Made by a program: the position numbers and the translations under genes. From positions 62,001 through 126,000 of the forward strand of contig MSJH02000479.1 in the NCBI GenBank assembly GCA_001931875.2: DNA of 64,000 nt, read 5' to 3'. This document shows, piece after piece, positions 33,755-45,543 of this stretch. Position 1 is the first letter of the stretch. Each line of letters starts with the position of its first letter. Below the pieces are notes generated by a model, which ran no database searches, had not been told where the DNA came from, and saw only the letters and a program-made list of their open reading frames with translations. The stretch comes from Byssochlamys sp. IMV 00236 (lineage: Eukaryota; Ascomycota; Eurotiomycetes; Eurotiales; Thermoascaceae).

Positions 33755-36719
33755 AGGGTTCCTGTCTGTATTCTGGCCCTTTGAGTTTTCATTCTACCGA
33801 GTGGCACTTGCTCTCTTCGCCACCGCAGTCTTTCAATTAGGGGTATGGAATGAGATAACGCAGCAGGTGCGTGGTCAACCCTCAAAAATGGGCCGTGAGA
33901 GAGTTTTCGCGCTTGATTGTATACACATCCGCAGCATGTCTCTAGGTAAGGAGTTCCAGTGAATAGGAACGTATCGAGAAGAGCATAACTTCCAAGGTGA
34001 ATGATATCAATGCATTGGCGCTACGGACAAGTGTACCTGTTTTTCTCCGATACGGCCCGCACCGACACCTTCCCCGCGCGGGCGGAAGCCGTTTACAAGA
34101 GCGTGCACCGCAAGATATGGCCTTAAGGTCACTTGCGATACAAGCCCAAGGAAGCTTCCTTGAGTATCCTCGATGCATCAGATAATGGTCGGGGCGAGAC
34201 GCTTTTCTTCCTCAGCGGTTGGGATGATTATCCGAGCCGATTGATGTTTGATTGGAATTGCATATAAGAGTAGTGAGGATACCCATTTGTATTCTGATAG
34301 GCTGTGAGTCGGCATTGTGCCGCTATATGTGTAGACTTGGTCGAGCTTTTTGCTCAGTTGTGGCGTGGTCTGCCAATTTAGATGGGAAGTGATGTCCACA
34401 GAGAGTGATTGTAGTGAGTGACAGTGGACAGTGACATAGAGCCCCTAGGAGCCACTCCTAGAAATATCAGAGATCCGTTCAATAACACAAGCAGAGAGAG
34501 CTAATAAAAGGCAATATGGTAGTAGATAAGTTTCAACGGTGATGCAAAGCGGCGGGAATTTAATCAGAAAACGAACGTCCCCAAGCAGTCCGGAGTTTTC
34601 GCAGTCAACAACCTCAATAATAATAGCAGCCGGAGACAGGGAACGATATGTACGACTCCATTCGGGAAGACGACCAGAATCTGATGCCGATTGAACCATG
34701 TCTGATGTACCCGAAATAGCTACTACTACGTCAGCGTATCTTGCATAAGATAGGAGATTGTTGCCATGAGTAACTCGGTATAGAGACAATGACCTGTCAA
34801 CCGAATTCTAATACAGCCGGTGTCGCAGTGGTGATATAATAGACAAGACTAAGGCTTGCGCTGTGTTCACGGTCTATATGGTCAGTAATCCATAAGAGGG
34901 TCTTTTAAGTGTACCCGGGATAAGACAATAATAATAATTGGTGACAGGTCACACTGGCAGTAAAATATCCCATTCTCAGCCTCGGCCGTCGCTTGATGCG
35001 GCTCGTTTGAAGAATCATCATTATTATTATTGTCCGGTTTGATAACCCTGAATCTACCATAATCCGAAGTGGAGATTAGTATTGCCCGAAACGTCGTAAA
35101 TAGGAGATAATAATAATTTAACGCGGTCGATCGCAGTGCCATGGATGGGTCTTCCGTCTCGACCAGCTTCAAAGTTCAACGTGGCTGCCGCGTGGCATAG
35201 ACGCCAAGAAGCGCCTCAGCCTTGCCGCACAGTAAATGAAATAATAGGAGGCCACTAGGCTTAAGTACGGTTAGTTCGACGTTGGGATATGGATCTGTTC
35301 TGCGGAGAAATCGGAATCCAGGAGAACCTACGCCGAACATTCCGATCAGTACTCTACGAACGAGTTCTGTTGGGATGCAACATCATCAACCCCCAGTGGA
35401 CCGGCTGACGGCGACGGTTGTATTATTCGGGTAAAAAGGTTACCACGAAGAGATCTTCGAGTTGCCTGAACAGCCTTACCAGAGGCCATGTGGATGTCTT
35501 TATTGGGCGTTGCAAAAGTCTTGGAGCGGTTCCTCCAGCATGATCCAGTGGTTTGGATCTAGACTGGCGACTCATCTATCCCGTATTATTGGTCCACGAG
35601 GCAGCGCACCAAATCGATAGTCTTTTGCCGCCGTGGTTCGTGAATTCTAGACTTGCTTCTTTTCGACGGTCAAATCCATCCCTGGGCACGCCGGCGGGAC
35701 AGCCACCCCTTGGACGTTCCGAATCCGCAGAAATCTCTTATTTGATCATAAAGGAGAGGAAGTCCGTTCACTTAGTATGGTTTAGTACTTCGCATTGTAG
35801 TTAGCACTTGTCGATGATTAGTTACCACTCCGTGAAGGGTTCAGACCAGGCCAAGACGCCGGAGAGGACCTGTTGAAGCGACCGGACAAAGAAGCTAGGG
35901 ATGCTCTCGGTTCAGTTCCCGGCAATGACCGTTAAAAAAGAGGATGGCCAAACTTCGTCTTTGTCCCAGCTGCGGAGAAAGCACGATTCAGACAAGGTTA
36001 CTCCGTGCCGTTGCTCCCACTGGGGCATCGTTCCAAGTGATCAAGACCAAGGAGAAGGCGTTGCGGAGGGTCTTCCTGCAGGGGCTTGTTCGCCGCTAAG
36101 TCGACGCCAATCAAGGGCTACAAGAGTTGGTGCCGGATCAAGGCGCGCGCTGCAGTAGCGATATGTTAAGAGTCCTGCGTAAACCTTCCTTTCTTCGATG
36201 TGGAAGAGGAAAAGACTTGAAAAAGTTGCTGTCCGGAGAGACGATGCACACAGTGGCGGCATAAGTTAAGTTAGTTAGTTAAAAGGAGCGACCGCTTAGT
36301 CAGTTCCCGGGGGAAGGCCGAGTGAACCACCATCCTTCATCTTTTTATTCAATCCTCGCGCCACTATGCTCGTCACTTGAAAATCTCTGTCGAAGTTCGT
36401 GCCAGACGCTCTTTTTCACTGTCCTCCCACCCGTCTCGACTATATTGACTGCAAGTGGCCGTTGTGGTACTGGCGACTGTCTCTGGATCCGCGGGACTAT
36501 ACTTATCGCTCAGCATCATCCCTTCTGTCATCTAGGCATCAGTCAATTATCCGCGACAAAGACAGTGGTGCAGTTTCTGTCCAAGGCATTCAATCTGCCA
36601 GGAAGATAACGGATCGACGACGAGATAAGAGCCACGACTATAGAGCTGCCCGTTGTCTCATTGACCATCGTCTTCACTTCAACAAGTTCCATCGAGTTGA
36701 GCATACTAGCCTCTTCACC
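33755..36719. other. 3 kb accessory-type intergenic stretch
   Basis: No intact gene was found. It holds a possible coding scrap on the minus strand at 34445-34800, a 15-bp inverted repeat of GACAATAATAATAAT (34924-34938 and 35020-35034), and several chance open frames at 35.5-36.2 kb. The last 320 bp upstream of 36720 are open in the frame of the next gene but contain no ATG in that frame, so they are treated as 5' leader. Confidence 0.5.
34445..34800 (-). pseudogene. Possible coding scrap, HET-like at best
   Basis: A minus-strand frame reads SYARYADVVVAISGTSDMVQ, then SASDSGRLPEWSRTYRSLSP and IIEVVDCENSGLLGDVRFLI. The spacing of an ARYAD-type start, a DSGRLPEWxR segment and a VVDCE-type strand recalls the region of fungal HET-related proteins where a WTLPE-like motif follows, but that motif is absent, and no upstream or downstream exons were found. 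Treated as a possible relic; chance is not excluded. Confidence 0.22.
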
Positions 36720-37706
36720 ATGTTCGAAGACTTCTCCTTCTCTTCCCCGTCGTCCAACGGGTCTCTGTGCCTCGCCATCGACACGGAGGACAGGAACATG
36801 ACCGACTGTGATAGCATGGTTTCCCCGCTGTCGTCGCGCTGCCCGTCACCACCGACTTTCTATCGCGTCCCCAGACCGCTGTCGCGCCATAAGTCCTCAC
36901 ACTTTCGTCCTCTACCGCCAACCTCAAACCCATACGACTCGAAGCGTCGTCTATCGATCACGACACTGACTCAGAAACTGTATGCGCACACATTGGCACA
37001 CAACGATGGGCAGGAACAGAGCGAAGACCATGCCGTATCACCCTCGAGTTCTACCTTTGGGTCAGAGGGTCCAGGGTCAGCCAAGTACGCAGGTTACGTT
37101 CTGACGCCTCCGGACACTGATCACGACGATGAGGGATACGACGAGACGTCTTCACTGGCATCTCTTTCTTACCCGAGCCCTCATTCTCCTTTCCTCAGCC
37201 CCACTTCAGTCCCATGCGAATATCTGCCCTCAGACACCAACATTGAGTCATCTTCAGATGTGGAGAAAGGCATGGGAGACGGCCACTTGCACGTTCGCTT
37301 GCAGCGGCAGCGGATCTCTCGTTTGCAGTGCAACGCTATGAGCGGTGTGGATGCCATCAAACTGGCTCTGCTCGCGGAGGAGGAACGGCGACATCTCGAA
37401 TCGCTGGGTGAGGATTGCCACCCCAGTTCTCTTCCACCGCTGTCTCCGCCAGGGCGTCGTGGAAGCGCCTTTGGAAGGAACCGTTTCCGCAGAGAGAGTG
37501 TCTTGGGCTCCTCTTGTGATCGCTCAGGCGCTGACGCCAAAGGAAGGAGAAGGAGTGCTGCCATCCCGGGCAGTACTTTGTCTCACCGGATCGACAAGGG
37601 CCACTATCAGGTTGCTGGCCGCGACCTCCGGCAAAAAAGCGATCAGGAACTAAGAAGAAAGAGTGTTGTCTGTGCAGCTTTGGAATCATTTGCGTCTGAG
37701 TCATGA
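36720..37706 (+). CDS. Disordered fungal protein of unknown function
   Basis: Single-exon gene of 328 residues starting at the first ATG of its frame. I do not recognise a named domain. The first 200 residues are rich in Ser, Pro and acidic residues (SPSSNGSLCLAIDTEDRNMT, LTPPDTDHDDEGYDETSSLA) and look intrinsically disordered. The one ordered-looking segment is around residues 195-225, VRLQRQRISRLQCNAMSGVD, then AIKLALLAEEERRHLESLG, which is probably helical. A basic, serine-rich C-terminal region follows (GRNRFRRESVLGS, KGRRRSAAIPGS) with RRxS-type phosphorylation sites. There is no signal peptide or membrane helix. Composition and motif spacing suggest a regulatory protein restricted to Eurotiales, but this is inference. 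Confidence 0.75.
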   Translation: MFEDFSFSSPSSNGSLCLAIDTEDRNMTDCDSMVSPLSSRCPSPPTFYRVPRPLSRHKSSHFRPLPPTSNPYDSKRRLSITTLTQKLYAHTLAHNDGQEQSEDHAVSPSSSTFGSEGPGSAKYAGYVLTPPDTDHDDEGYDETSSLASLSYPSPHSPFLSPTSVPCEYLPSDTNIESSSDVEKGMGDGHLHVRLQRQRISRLQCNAMSGVDAIKLALLAEEERRHLESLGEDCHPSSLPPLSPPGRRGSAFGRNRFRRESVLGSSCDRSGADAKGRRRSAAIPGSTLSHRIDKGHYQVAGRDLRQKSDQELRRKSVVCAALESFASES

Positions 37707-38065
37707 AATATTATATGACTCAAGTCACTCAATATTTTCTACTTACATTCTGTGTATTATTACCATTATTGTTGTTGGGTTGGCTATTTTGTTCATTTGT
37801 CCTTGCGGCGTACGGTTTGGGATGTGTACAATAGCCCTACATATTTGGTCGGATACCCTGTCTGAGGATTAACTAGCTATGGTAATGTCTTTTTGGTGAA
37901 GCAATCTGTATCGAGTTGCTTGTCATCTGCAACTATTATTCTGCTGTATGTTATACCAGGCCCTATGAAGGGCACGTGATCTATATCAATTTCTATACCC
38001 GAAAAAAAAAAGCAAATGTGCGCCCTCACTATTTCCGCGACCAGTAATTGCTAGTACGTAGTAGT
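37707..38065. other. Short intergenic with a CACGTGAT site
   Basis: 359 bp between two plus-strand genes. A CACGTGAT lies at about 37973, roughly 90 bp before the methyltransferase start, followed by an A10 run near 38002. No coding signal was seen. Confidence 0.5.
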
Positions 38066-38978
38066 ATGGCCAGTGCCTCGACCAGGAGAGCAGCAAACAA
38101 GAAAATCAAGGGTGCCCCGGATTACGACGACCCCGCGTTCTGGGATATCAGATTCGCGACCGGCCAGGATGTCGGCGAATGGTTGAATTCGGGCGAGGCT
38201 CTGATTGAGACCGTCTTGTCCGACCTGGAGAAGCGCCAGCCCATCGAGTCGGGATCAGGAGAACAAAGACGACCCCAGATTTTGCATCTGGGACCGGGAG
38301 TCTCGAAATTAGGATCTAAACTGCGCGATAAGTTTGTGGAACGTGGATGGAGAGGCGACGGCATTGTCGTAAGTTTCTTCTTTTAGCCAAGATTCAAATT
38401 GAATCCTTCCCCGCAGAGCAACAGGAAACAAGAAAACATCATTCTCTAACTTCTGTTATAAGAATGTCGATTTCTCTTCTGAAGCCGTTTGTCTCGGACA
38501 GGAGTTCGAATCCGGCAAAGATGCAGCTCACGCCATGCATTGGGTTCAAGCCGATCTGCGCTCTTGGAGTGATCTATCCTCTGCTCTGAGGGAATTTTCT
38601 CCTTTCGAGATTATTTTGGACAAGAGCACTAGCGACGCCATTGCGACAGGCGCGGAGGAAGTATTTACTTCATCCAGCGCTGATGATCAGTCGAAAGTAT
38701 GCCCCACGGTGCGGCAGATTCTGGATCTGAAGGAAATCAACGAGGTTTCGCTCTCTCCGGTTGAGCTCCTGGCATTGCATCTTGTGCCTTTGACGCAAAA
38801 GGGGACGACGTGGATTGCGCTGTCATATTCCACGATACGCTTTGATAACTTTCCGTATCTAGCGGAGCATTGGAATGTTGTTTCGCGTACGCCGCTGCAG
38901 GCACCAGCGGGAGAGACTGCTTCTTCGGCTTATACGCCGCAGGTCTTTCATTGGATATATGTCCTTCACAGGGTATAG
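38066..38978 (+). CDS. SAM-dependent methyltransferase (EEF1A-KMT/METTL13-like)
   Basis: Seven-beta-strand class I methyltransferase. Two exons, 38066-38368 and 38463-38978, join in phase 0 over a 94-nt intron (donor GTAAGT, acceptor AAG) and give 272 residues. The N-terminal YDDPAFWDIRF block resembles the substrate-side helix of the METTL13/EEF1AKMT4 group. Motif I is ILHLGPGVSKLGSKL near residue 77, with the junction restoring NVDFSSEAVCLGQEFE (acidic loop after strand 2). Strand 4 reads FEIILDKSTSDAIA, close to the VIDKGTLDA motif of that group. The C-terminus (FHWIYVLHRV) is the final strand pair. A protein-lysine methyltransferase acting on a translation factor is therefore the best guess; substrate is inferred. 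Confidence 0.85.
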
Positions 38979-39534
38979 CAGAAAAGTTTACTGTCTGCAC
39001 CGGTTCGAGGTCGTTGGGAGTTGAAATCTGGGTCTGAATATGGAATGGCCCCTTAAGTTCCAAAGGAATCCGTCAAACTGCCCATTTCAAGCGCGATACA
39101 TCATTCATGGACAATTCATTAGCACTCGGAGACCAGACATAAAACCGGAGTAAGACTAGATGGGGACACTCCGCTCACTAGAGGATATTTTAAATGACTC
39201 GACTTATGACATCAATAGATTAAAAATAGTAGAGACGCGATATCTTGTCGAGCAAAACGGTTAATGCTTCCAAAAAGCGTTGCAACGCTTCTCAGCTGTC
39301 TATGGTAGAGCACGACTGCAATGCTCATGTCCTCTTGGCAGATAGATCTCAACTAATGATATCATTTGAGCGGTTTCTTTCAACTATGACGATCCACTCT
39401 AACCCCGTCGATGGATCGCAGAGTATACCAACAGATTTATTTCATATTACTATACAGATATCCACTTTACCGTTTGTTCATAGCCCATGTCCCGGTTTCA
39501 TCAGCTGTCGACAAGGTGAGGCTGGCCGCTGACC
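38979..39534. other. Intergenic, upstream of MFS pseudogene
   Basis: About 550 bp. The N-terminal half expected for the following transporter (TM1-4) is not recognisable here in any frame. No other coding or RNA signal was seen. Confidence 0.5.
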
Positions 39535-40551
39535 TTGTATGTGACCCCCCAGATCGCCTTGGGGAATCTCCGGAATGTTGTTATCGGTTACCTTGCTCAA
39601 TACGGCCCCAGTTGGAGATGGGTTGACTGGGTGACTACCATTCTCGCAGGAGTGCTTCTCCTGGCTGTCATATTCCTCCTACCGGAAACCTTCAAGCTGA
39701 TGCTCTGGAAATGGAAGACTCAGCATGTGCGCAAAGTAACCGGGAATGAAAGATATAAAGCTCCATCGGAGATCGAAAAGGGAACCTCCCTTCCTAGACA
39801 GCTTTTCGAATCGCTATATCGTCCTTTCTTCTTGACTATCTATGAACCCATGGTCATACTCATCGCACTGTACTTGGCTATTACCTACGTCATCCTCTTC
39901 ACGTCACTGAATGGCTACACCTTCATGTTCAGTGATACGTACGGCTTTGACCAAAGATAATCAAGAAGCGGCAGTAGGGGCAGAGCAAGGAAGTTCCCGA
40001 CCATCATGGCCAGGAAGCAGAGTCCTGTTTTACCCTACACGCGGGACTTGCGCAGGGTTCAAGAACGCGCAAAGATCTCTCAGGGCCCAAACCGCGAGGA
40101 AGGATATGAACATGCAGAGAATCAGCAAGTAGAAAATATAGTCCCGCCACCAGAATCCCAACTTTACGCAGCTATGTTCGGTGCGCCGTTTATACCGATT
40201 TCGCTCTTCTGGATGACATATACAACTCGATCGGATATTTCGCCGTGGTCTGCGATTATTGGCTCCGTTCCTTTTGGGTTTGGGTTTGTCCTTGTTTTCG
40301 TTACTTGTTATGAATACCTGATGGATAGCTATGCGATCTATGCTGATTCGGCGCTGGCTAGTGCGAGTTGCATTCGATATTTGATAGCGGGCGTGATGAC
40401 GCCTGTTTCTTTGCCGTTGTACTCGAATCTGGGTGTAGAGTGGACGCTGACAATGCTGGGAGGGTTGAGTGCATTGATGGTGCCGGTGCCATATGTGCTC
40501 TATAAATGGGGACATGTGATTAGGCGGAAAAGTAAGCATGCTGCTTCTTGA
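39535..40551 (+). pseudogene. MFS transporter pseudogene (DHA1-type), truncated, with micro-inversion
   Basis: Only the C-terminal two-thirds of a fungal DHA1-type major facilitator remains. The first part reads RNVVIGYLAQYGPSWRWVDW (TM5 region), LLLAVIFLLPETFKLMLWKW, the cytoplasmic loop, then TM7 with TSLNGYTFMFSDTYGFDQ, and stops at 39958-39960. The reading frame resumes at about 40026 with VLPYTRDLRRVQERAK and PESQLYAAMFGAPFIPISLF, and continues through TM9-12 to KSKHAAS-stop at 40551. Between them, 39951-40025 read in reverse complement gives GLCFLAMMVGNFLALPLLPL plus LDYLW, a fitting TM8, so this segment is inverted in place. TM1-4 are missing. The substrate cannot be given. The gene cannot encode a working carrier as it stands. 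Confidence 0.88.
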
Positions 40552-41083
40552 ATATGGTGGATGCTTCGTTTTTCATATTTTGGTCGCGAGTTACCAGCTA
40601 TATGATGAGTCCGGGGAAAAAAAAGCGGAGATTAAGAACATTTGTTTGCTCTGGACATGTCCTGTTGTGAACTCTATTAGAAGATGAGAGACATGGATAT
40701 TAGTGGCTCTTTCATCTTAAGATACATGCATGAGCTATTGGGATAGCATCGTTCCAGAGGCCCCGTCCAAACTACCAACGTCAAATGATAGCGTTCTACC
40801 CACTGAAGATGTCAATACAGGAATTTCTTTCAGCATGATATCTGAACATCAAGCAAACCCAGATATTCTTAGAACTTCGTAGAATGAATTGTCATCCTTC
40901 ATAATCCCTCGAAGACAGACAGCGTAAGACAGCACTACCTTCTGTAGCACCAAGAAACGTGACTCTCTTTTTTGACTTGTTCCGAACGCCTTGTCCTGGC
41001 TCAAGGAGTATGTGACGAGCCAAGACCGAGTATCACCATATTGTATGTATCTGAGACACAGACGATCATGACTTGCAGGAGGC
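40552..41083. other. Intergenic between convergent MFS pseudogene and membrane protein
   Basis: 532 bp, no coding signal. It should contain the 3' UTR of the large minus-strand gene that ends at 41084. Confidence 0.5.
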
Positions 41084-44000
41084 TTATTTTGAAAAGAGAG
41101 CCATGAATAGCGAAATTGTAGCCCCTATAAGGACAATCGTGGACCCCAAAGTTATCCATCTCGCCAGGATTCTTTCACGGTCGTTAAATGACTCCACATC
41201 TCCTCCTGAGAACCACCTTATTAGACAGTCCGGCCAAGACAGGCCCAAGCCGATGAGAGCCACCACTGGCCACCCAAATGGAAAGAGTAAAGTCAAACCT
41301 ACAAGGATCCTCCGCCCTAGTCGTTTCTGAGGGACTATGTTCGCAATTGTTGATAGCTGAGAGTGGCGGAACTGCAATGGTACAAGTCGAGGAGGTTCAG
41401 CAAAGACATATCTCCCGGAGGTTGACCTGTACCAGGGAAGATACGATCCCACACTTTCTTCATCTCCGGTGAATCTGCTAGTGCTAGGAAATGTCATCGC
41501 AGCTTGAGGTCTGGCGATATCTGAGGCAGACATCTTGTCCATAATCCGGAGTCGCTCCCGTACCTCAGCATCTGTTCGGTATCTCTTTGTTCGACGGGTA
41601 GAAGTTGCAGAAGATGATTTGAACGTCGTTCTGGTTGCTAAGAGTGCAGCAGTAGAAGGTCCACGCTTAAGAGACGGCTTAGAGAAAGTCGTTGCCATGT
41701 CTGCGTCTTTCCCCTTTCCATGCGTCGCTTCCAGATTCCTGCTTCCAAGTGACCGTTGTGACCACTCTTGTAGCTCAATATCATTTGAGCTGCGCCGCTG
41801 ACTCTGGCCTTTCTGACCCCTGGATCTAATTGATTGATAGATAGAGCCAGGGGTCGACCTCACCAGTGTCGGCTCGTCCGATGAACCGATAATCAGTCGT
41901 TCTGTAGAGGACGACTGAGCAGCCGCTTGTTTCGGCGACGCTCCCGGGGCAGCGTTTCCGACGTCGTTGGCTGAGTCGGTTACCCTCCTTCCACAGGAAG
42001 GAGGGCCCTCGACGTGTCCAACACGCCCTGGGCGGGACCTAGAAGTCTGTGTGAGAATCTGATGTCTGTATGGAAGTGTAGATGGCATATCAGATGCAGC
42101 GGGGCTCTCATGAGTGGACTGTATAGTCACCCAGCCCGAAGAAGCGGAGAGGGTCCTATGAAGAGGGGGTATCTCAGGCGAAGGGGTTCGCAAAGGAGGC
42201 GGTCCTTCATCACTGTGGGTAGAAACATTTCCAAGGGTGTGAACATCCGATCGCAAATCCGTGTCTTCTTCCGTGATATGGCTCTGGTCAAGAAAGCTGA
42301 ACTTACTGTAACTTGTCCCGCCCACTCTGGATGCCTGTCCGGAGGCTAGATTAAGCCTGCCCGGACAGACATCCACTCCTCTGGGGATTGTCGGTGGAGA
42401 GGAGCAGAAGGGGTTCGTATGAGAATCCCCAAGAGGGGTTGGGTGCCGGTAAGCCCTCGCTGAATGAGGACGAGGAGGACCCGCAAGGTAGCTCGTGGTA
42501 GCAGGAAGAGGAGGGATATGGCTCATGAGAAGGTTTGTGTTCTGGAAGTGACGATCAGAAGAGGAAGCAGAACGCTCCATGTCAGATTGATGGTCAGGGC
42601 GGTGCGTGTTTGTTGGACCCGCACGCTGAGAATGAAAGAAAGGCGACGCCTGTGGGAGAGGTGGTGAAGAAGGGAGGTCAAAGGGAGTCCAGCTAGAAGT
42701 CTCCTCCTGTGCCAAACTGCCGTAACTGGAGTAGTCAGCCAAGCTGCTTCCTGCCATTGCCTGTCCCAGTCGGGATGTGTACGGGTCTGCGTATCCAGAG
42801 CGATGAGCGCCCTGTCCGACAAACGTGTCAAACGTGTCTCTGCTGAACTGATCACTTTCTGGGATTGTCTCCCAGTCCTGCTCATCATCCTGCATCTCAC
42901 TTTCTCTTGACGAGGAGACATAACGACCTCGCCTTTGTCCAAGTCTAGAATAGTTATTAGAGAGACCTCCGTGAGAAATACTCCGGCTTCTGAGATCCCG
43001 CAGTCCGGAGAATAACCTCAAATGAGGCCTTAGAAGGGGAGAGATCAAACTCTCACTTAACTGCTGACTGGATGAGCTTTGACTTGATCCTGGTCCCAGA
43101 TCTTGTATCTGGCTCTGCGAGGCTCCGAAGGTACCACATTCGTTGATTTCTGAATAATTCACAGCTGACTGACTTCTGTAGGGGTAGAAACGCGGTGGAT
43201 CGTCCGCCGACTGAAGTGTCTCTTTATGTTCGCCAGGGCTGAAACCTTCTTCACGTGTCTCTGTGTTTGCATTCTGATCTTCGCTGAAGGGGACTGCTTG
43301 TCTCGCACTTACTGTACTGTTAGGGCCTCTATTATATCCCGAGGCACCTTTGGGCTGCCGGGGCATATACCCTCCAAGGATTCCGGTTGAGCTTGTGTAC
43401 GGAATAAACGTGCCACTCCCGTGGGGAGCTACAGTAAATGGGTGAGACGGCCAAGTATCGAGCTCGACAGCAGCTAGCTGTTCGCTAAGTTGCTCTTCAT
43501 TGGCATTGGAAATCACACGTTCTGTGGTTTTTTCGTGTTCAGAGAGCTGTTCAGCTGGAATAGCAACGTCTGGATTGTCATTCTCCGTCTGCTTGACATT
43601 GTCTTGAGATTCTAAACGTCCACAGATTGAAGGAAGAGGAGCCGCTGGTTCATCACCGACAAGACTAAGATGGGCTCCTTGTCCAATATCAGTTTCCTGA
43701 GAGTTTTCATCATGTGGTACGCCGTGCTGACAAGAAGATTCGCGAGATTCGTGAAAAGGCGCAGGTGACGACGTTCTGCGGGTGTGACGAAAAGGGTCAG
43801 GCCACGAAGTGACTGGCCTTTCTCGAAACTTACTTATAGACCCTCTCTTGGGCCTCTGGTGCACAATGTCGTTGATGGTACTAGATTTATCAATCCTGCC
43901 TCGCGCGCTATGGTAGTTTGGTTGGCAAAGGTTCAACGAAGACGTGGATTCCGAAAATGCACCCATGTGAATAGGCTCACCCATGTCCTGCTGATCCATT

Positions 44001-45543
44001 TGTTCTTGCGAGCCTGAAAACAGAGAATTATCTGAAGTTGACCTATTCAGTCGGTTTCGGTTACTTCCTTCGTGATCGAGTTTGGATCTGGGGAACAAAA
44101 AGTTGGACAGTCTATCTTTGGCAGCTCGAGCTCTCTTTGGTCTCCGAAGTAGGGGCCTAGCAAAGCCACCTACCACACTTTTGGCGCTTGCTGAGGAACC
44201 GTTGCTAAGCTGGCGGAGGATACTCCTTTGCTCATTGGCATTGGAAACAGACCCAGTCTTCTCTATCTGTTGGTCACACTGGTCGTTGGCGGAGTGGTGA
44301 CCTGAGGTCCCTGAGCCTGGTACTCGATCCCTGTCTGCAAGAGGATTCATCAAGGAGCTTCTGAAGTCTGTACTAGATGAACGAGTTGCCATCATGAGGT
44401 TGTGATCGCCAGTGATCTGTGAATATGCTGTGGGCAAATCATCGAACAATGACCTCATTGGTGTAGCCCGTCGTTGTGAGTTTTCAGAAGTCATGTCGCC
44501 AGGGCGCCTAGAAGGCGTCCTATCAGGCGACATAGTGCTCCTTGCGTCCTCGATCAGCCCTGATGTTGTCTTATCTTCGCCTGAACCAAAAGACCCACGT
44601 TTGGTTTCAGGGGTTGACACAATTCGAGAAAGACGGAAAGAGTCCCGAGGATTCAAGATCTCAAATGCAGTGCCTTCGTGAAGTATTGTGAGGTCTGCTT
44701 TCTTGAGGTCGAGGACTATAGAATCAGAGACAGACTTCCTGTGAGAGAAACAAGGGATCTCTTGCGCGAGTAGGGTCCTCTCTAGACGATCCCGGAAGCT
44801 GATCTGTGCATTGTTCAGTTGAGAATCAGAGAAGACAAGTGAGCACGCTGTCAAAAGAGTAAGGTGATAATCTGGTTGAGTAACAGTCTTAAAACTCACC
44901 TGTGTCTCTGTGTTTTGATTTCGACGCGTCGCGCTTCTGTTAGAGGCCAGGCTCAGGTCACGGGAATTGGAAAAGGATGATGGAGCTGCACAAATGAGAC
45001 TTGTGTCTTCTTTGAATGTAGTAAAGGGTATTCCTTACAGAATGTGGGAAAGATATTTGCAATATCTTTGTCACTATTGTGCGAGATGACACTCACGAGA
45101 GACTGAGAAAATGATAAAGGAGGAGGACTCGATGGAGCTGAAGAAATGGGAGAAATGGGAGAAGACGACAAAGAAAAATCAGTCCAGGCTCTTGTCTGGT
45201 TGAGATTCAAGACCCCTGCTTTCCTCTTCAACGTCCTTCCCCTGGATGTATCTGGAATAGCAGTGTTGTCCTGTTGAGAGAGATTCTTCCGGTACTCGTG
45301 AAGGGACAAAGACCCAGAGTAGCCTGAGGACCACTGAGTACCATGTACAGGAGAGGGAGGCGTCGACTTATGTACGTGCGAGAAACAATATAGCTCCGAT
45401 GGTGCTTCTGTGGGTGACAAAGAGAGAAAAGGAGAGTATGGGGAGTAGAGGGAGTAGGCATGGAAGCCCAGTGGATTGTCTCGAACGACGTCTCCCGAAG
45501 CCTCCATGCTCCCAGCAGCGCAACAGCTCACTTCTCCGTCCAT
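41084..45543 (-). CDS. Large disordered protein with two C-terminal membrane helices
   Basis: Three exons, 45543-45039, 44985-44900 and 44803-41084, join in frame to 1436 residues. Splice choice: donor GTAAGG at 45038 with acceptor GCAG gives S|PSSFSNSRDLS; donor GTGAGT at 44899 with ACAG gives ETQ|ISFRDRLERTL. I do not recognise a named family. Residues about 197-265 form the only globular-looking part (ISFRDRLERTLLAQEIPCFS, SIVLDLKKADLTILHEGTAF). The next 1000 residues are Ser/Pro/Gln/Arg rich and disordered. The C-terminus has two hydrophobic helices (about 1363-1385 and 1413-1434, IVLIGATISLFMALFSK) separated by a short loop with FNDRERILARW, so it is probably tail-anchored to an internal membrane. 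A similar N-terminal block occurs in other Eurotiales, as I recall; function is unknown. Confidence 0.82.

Noticed and set aside
36399..36719. Upstream extension of the 328-residue protein
   Set aside because: The frame is open but has no ATG before 36720, and the translation is not protein-like.
45039..45096. Earlier donor GTGAGT at 45096 for exon 1 of the large membrane protein
   Set aside because: It leaves phase 0, and the following exon would then hit a stop; the GTAAGG donor at 45038 gives the right phase.
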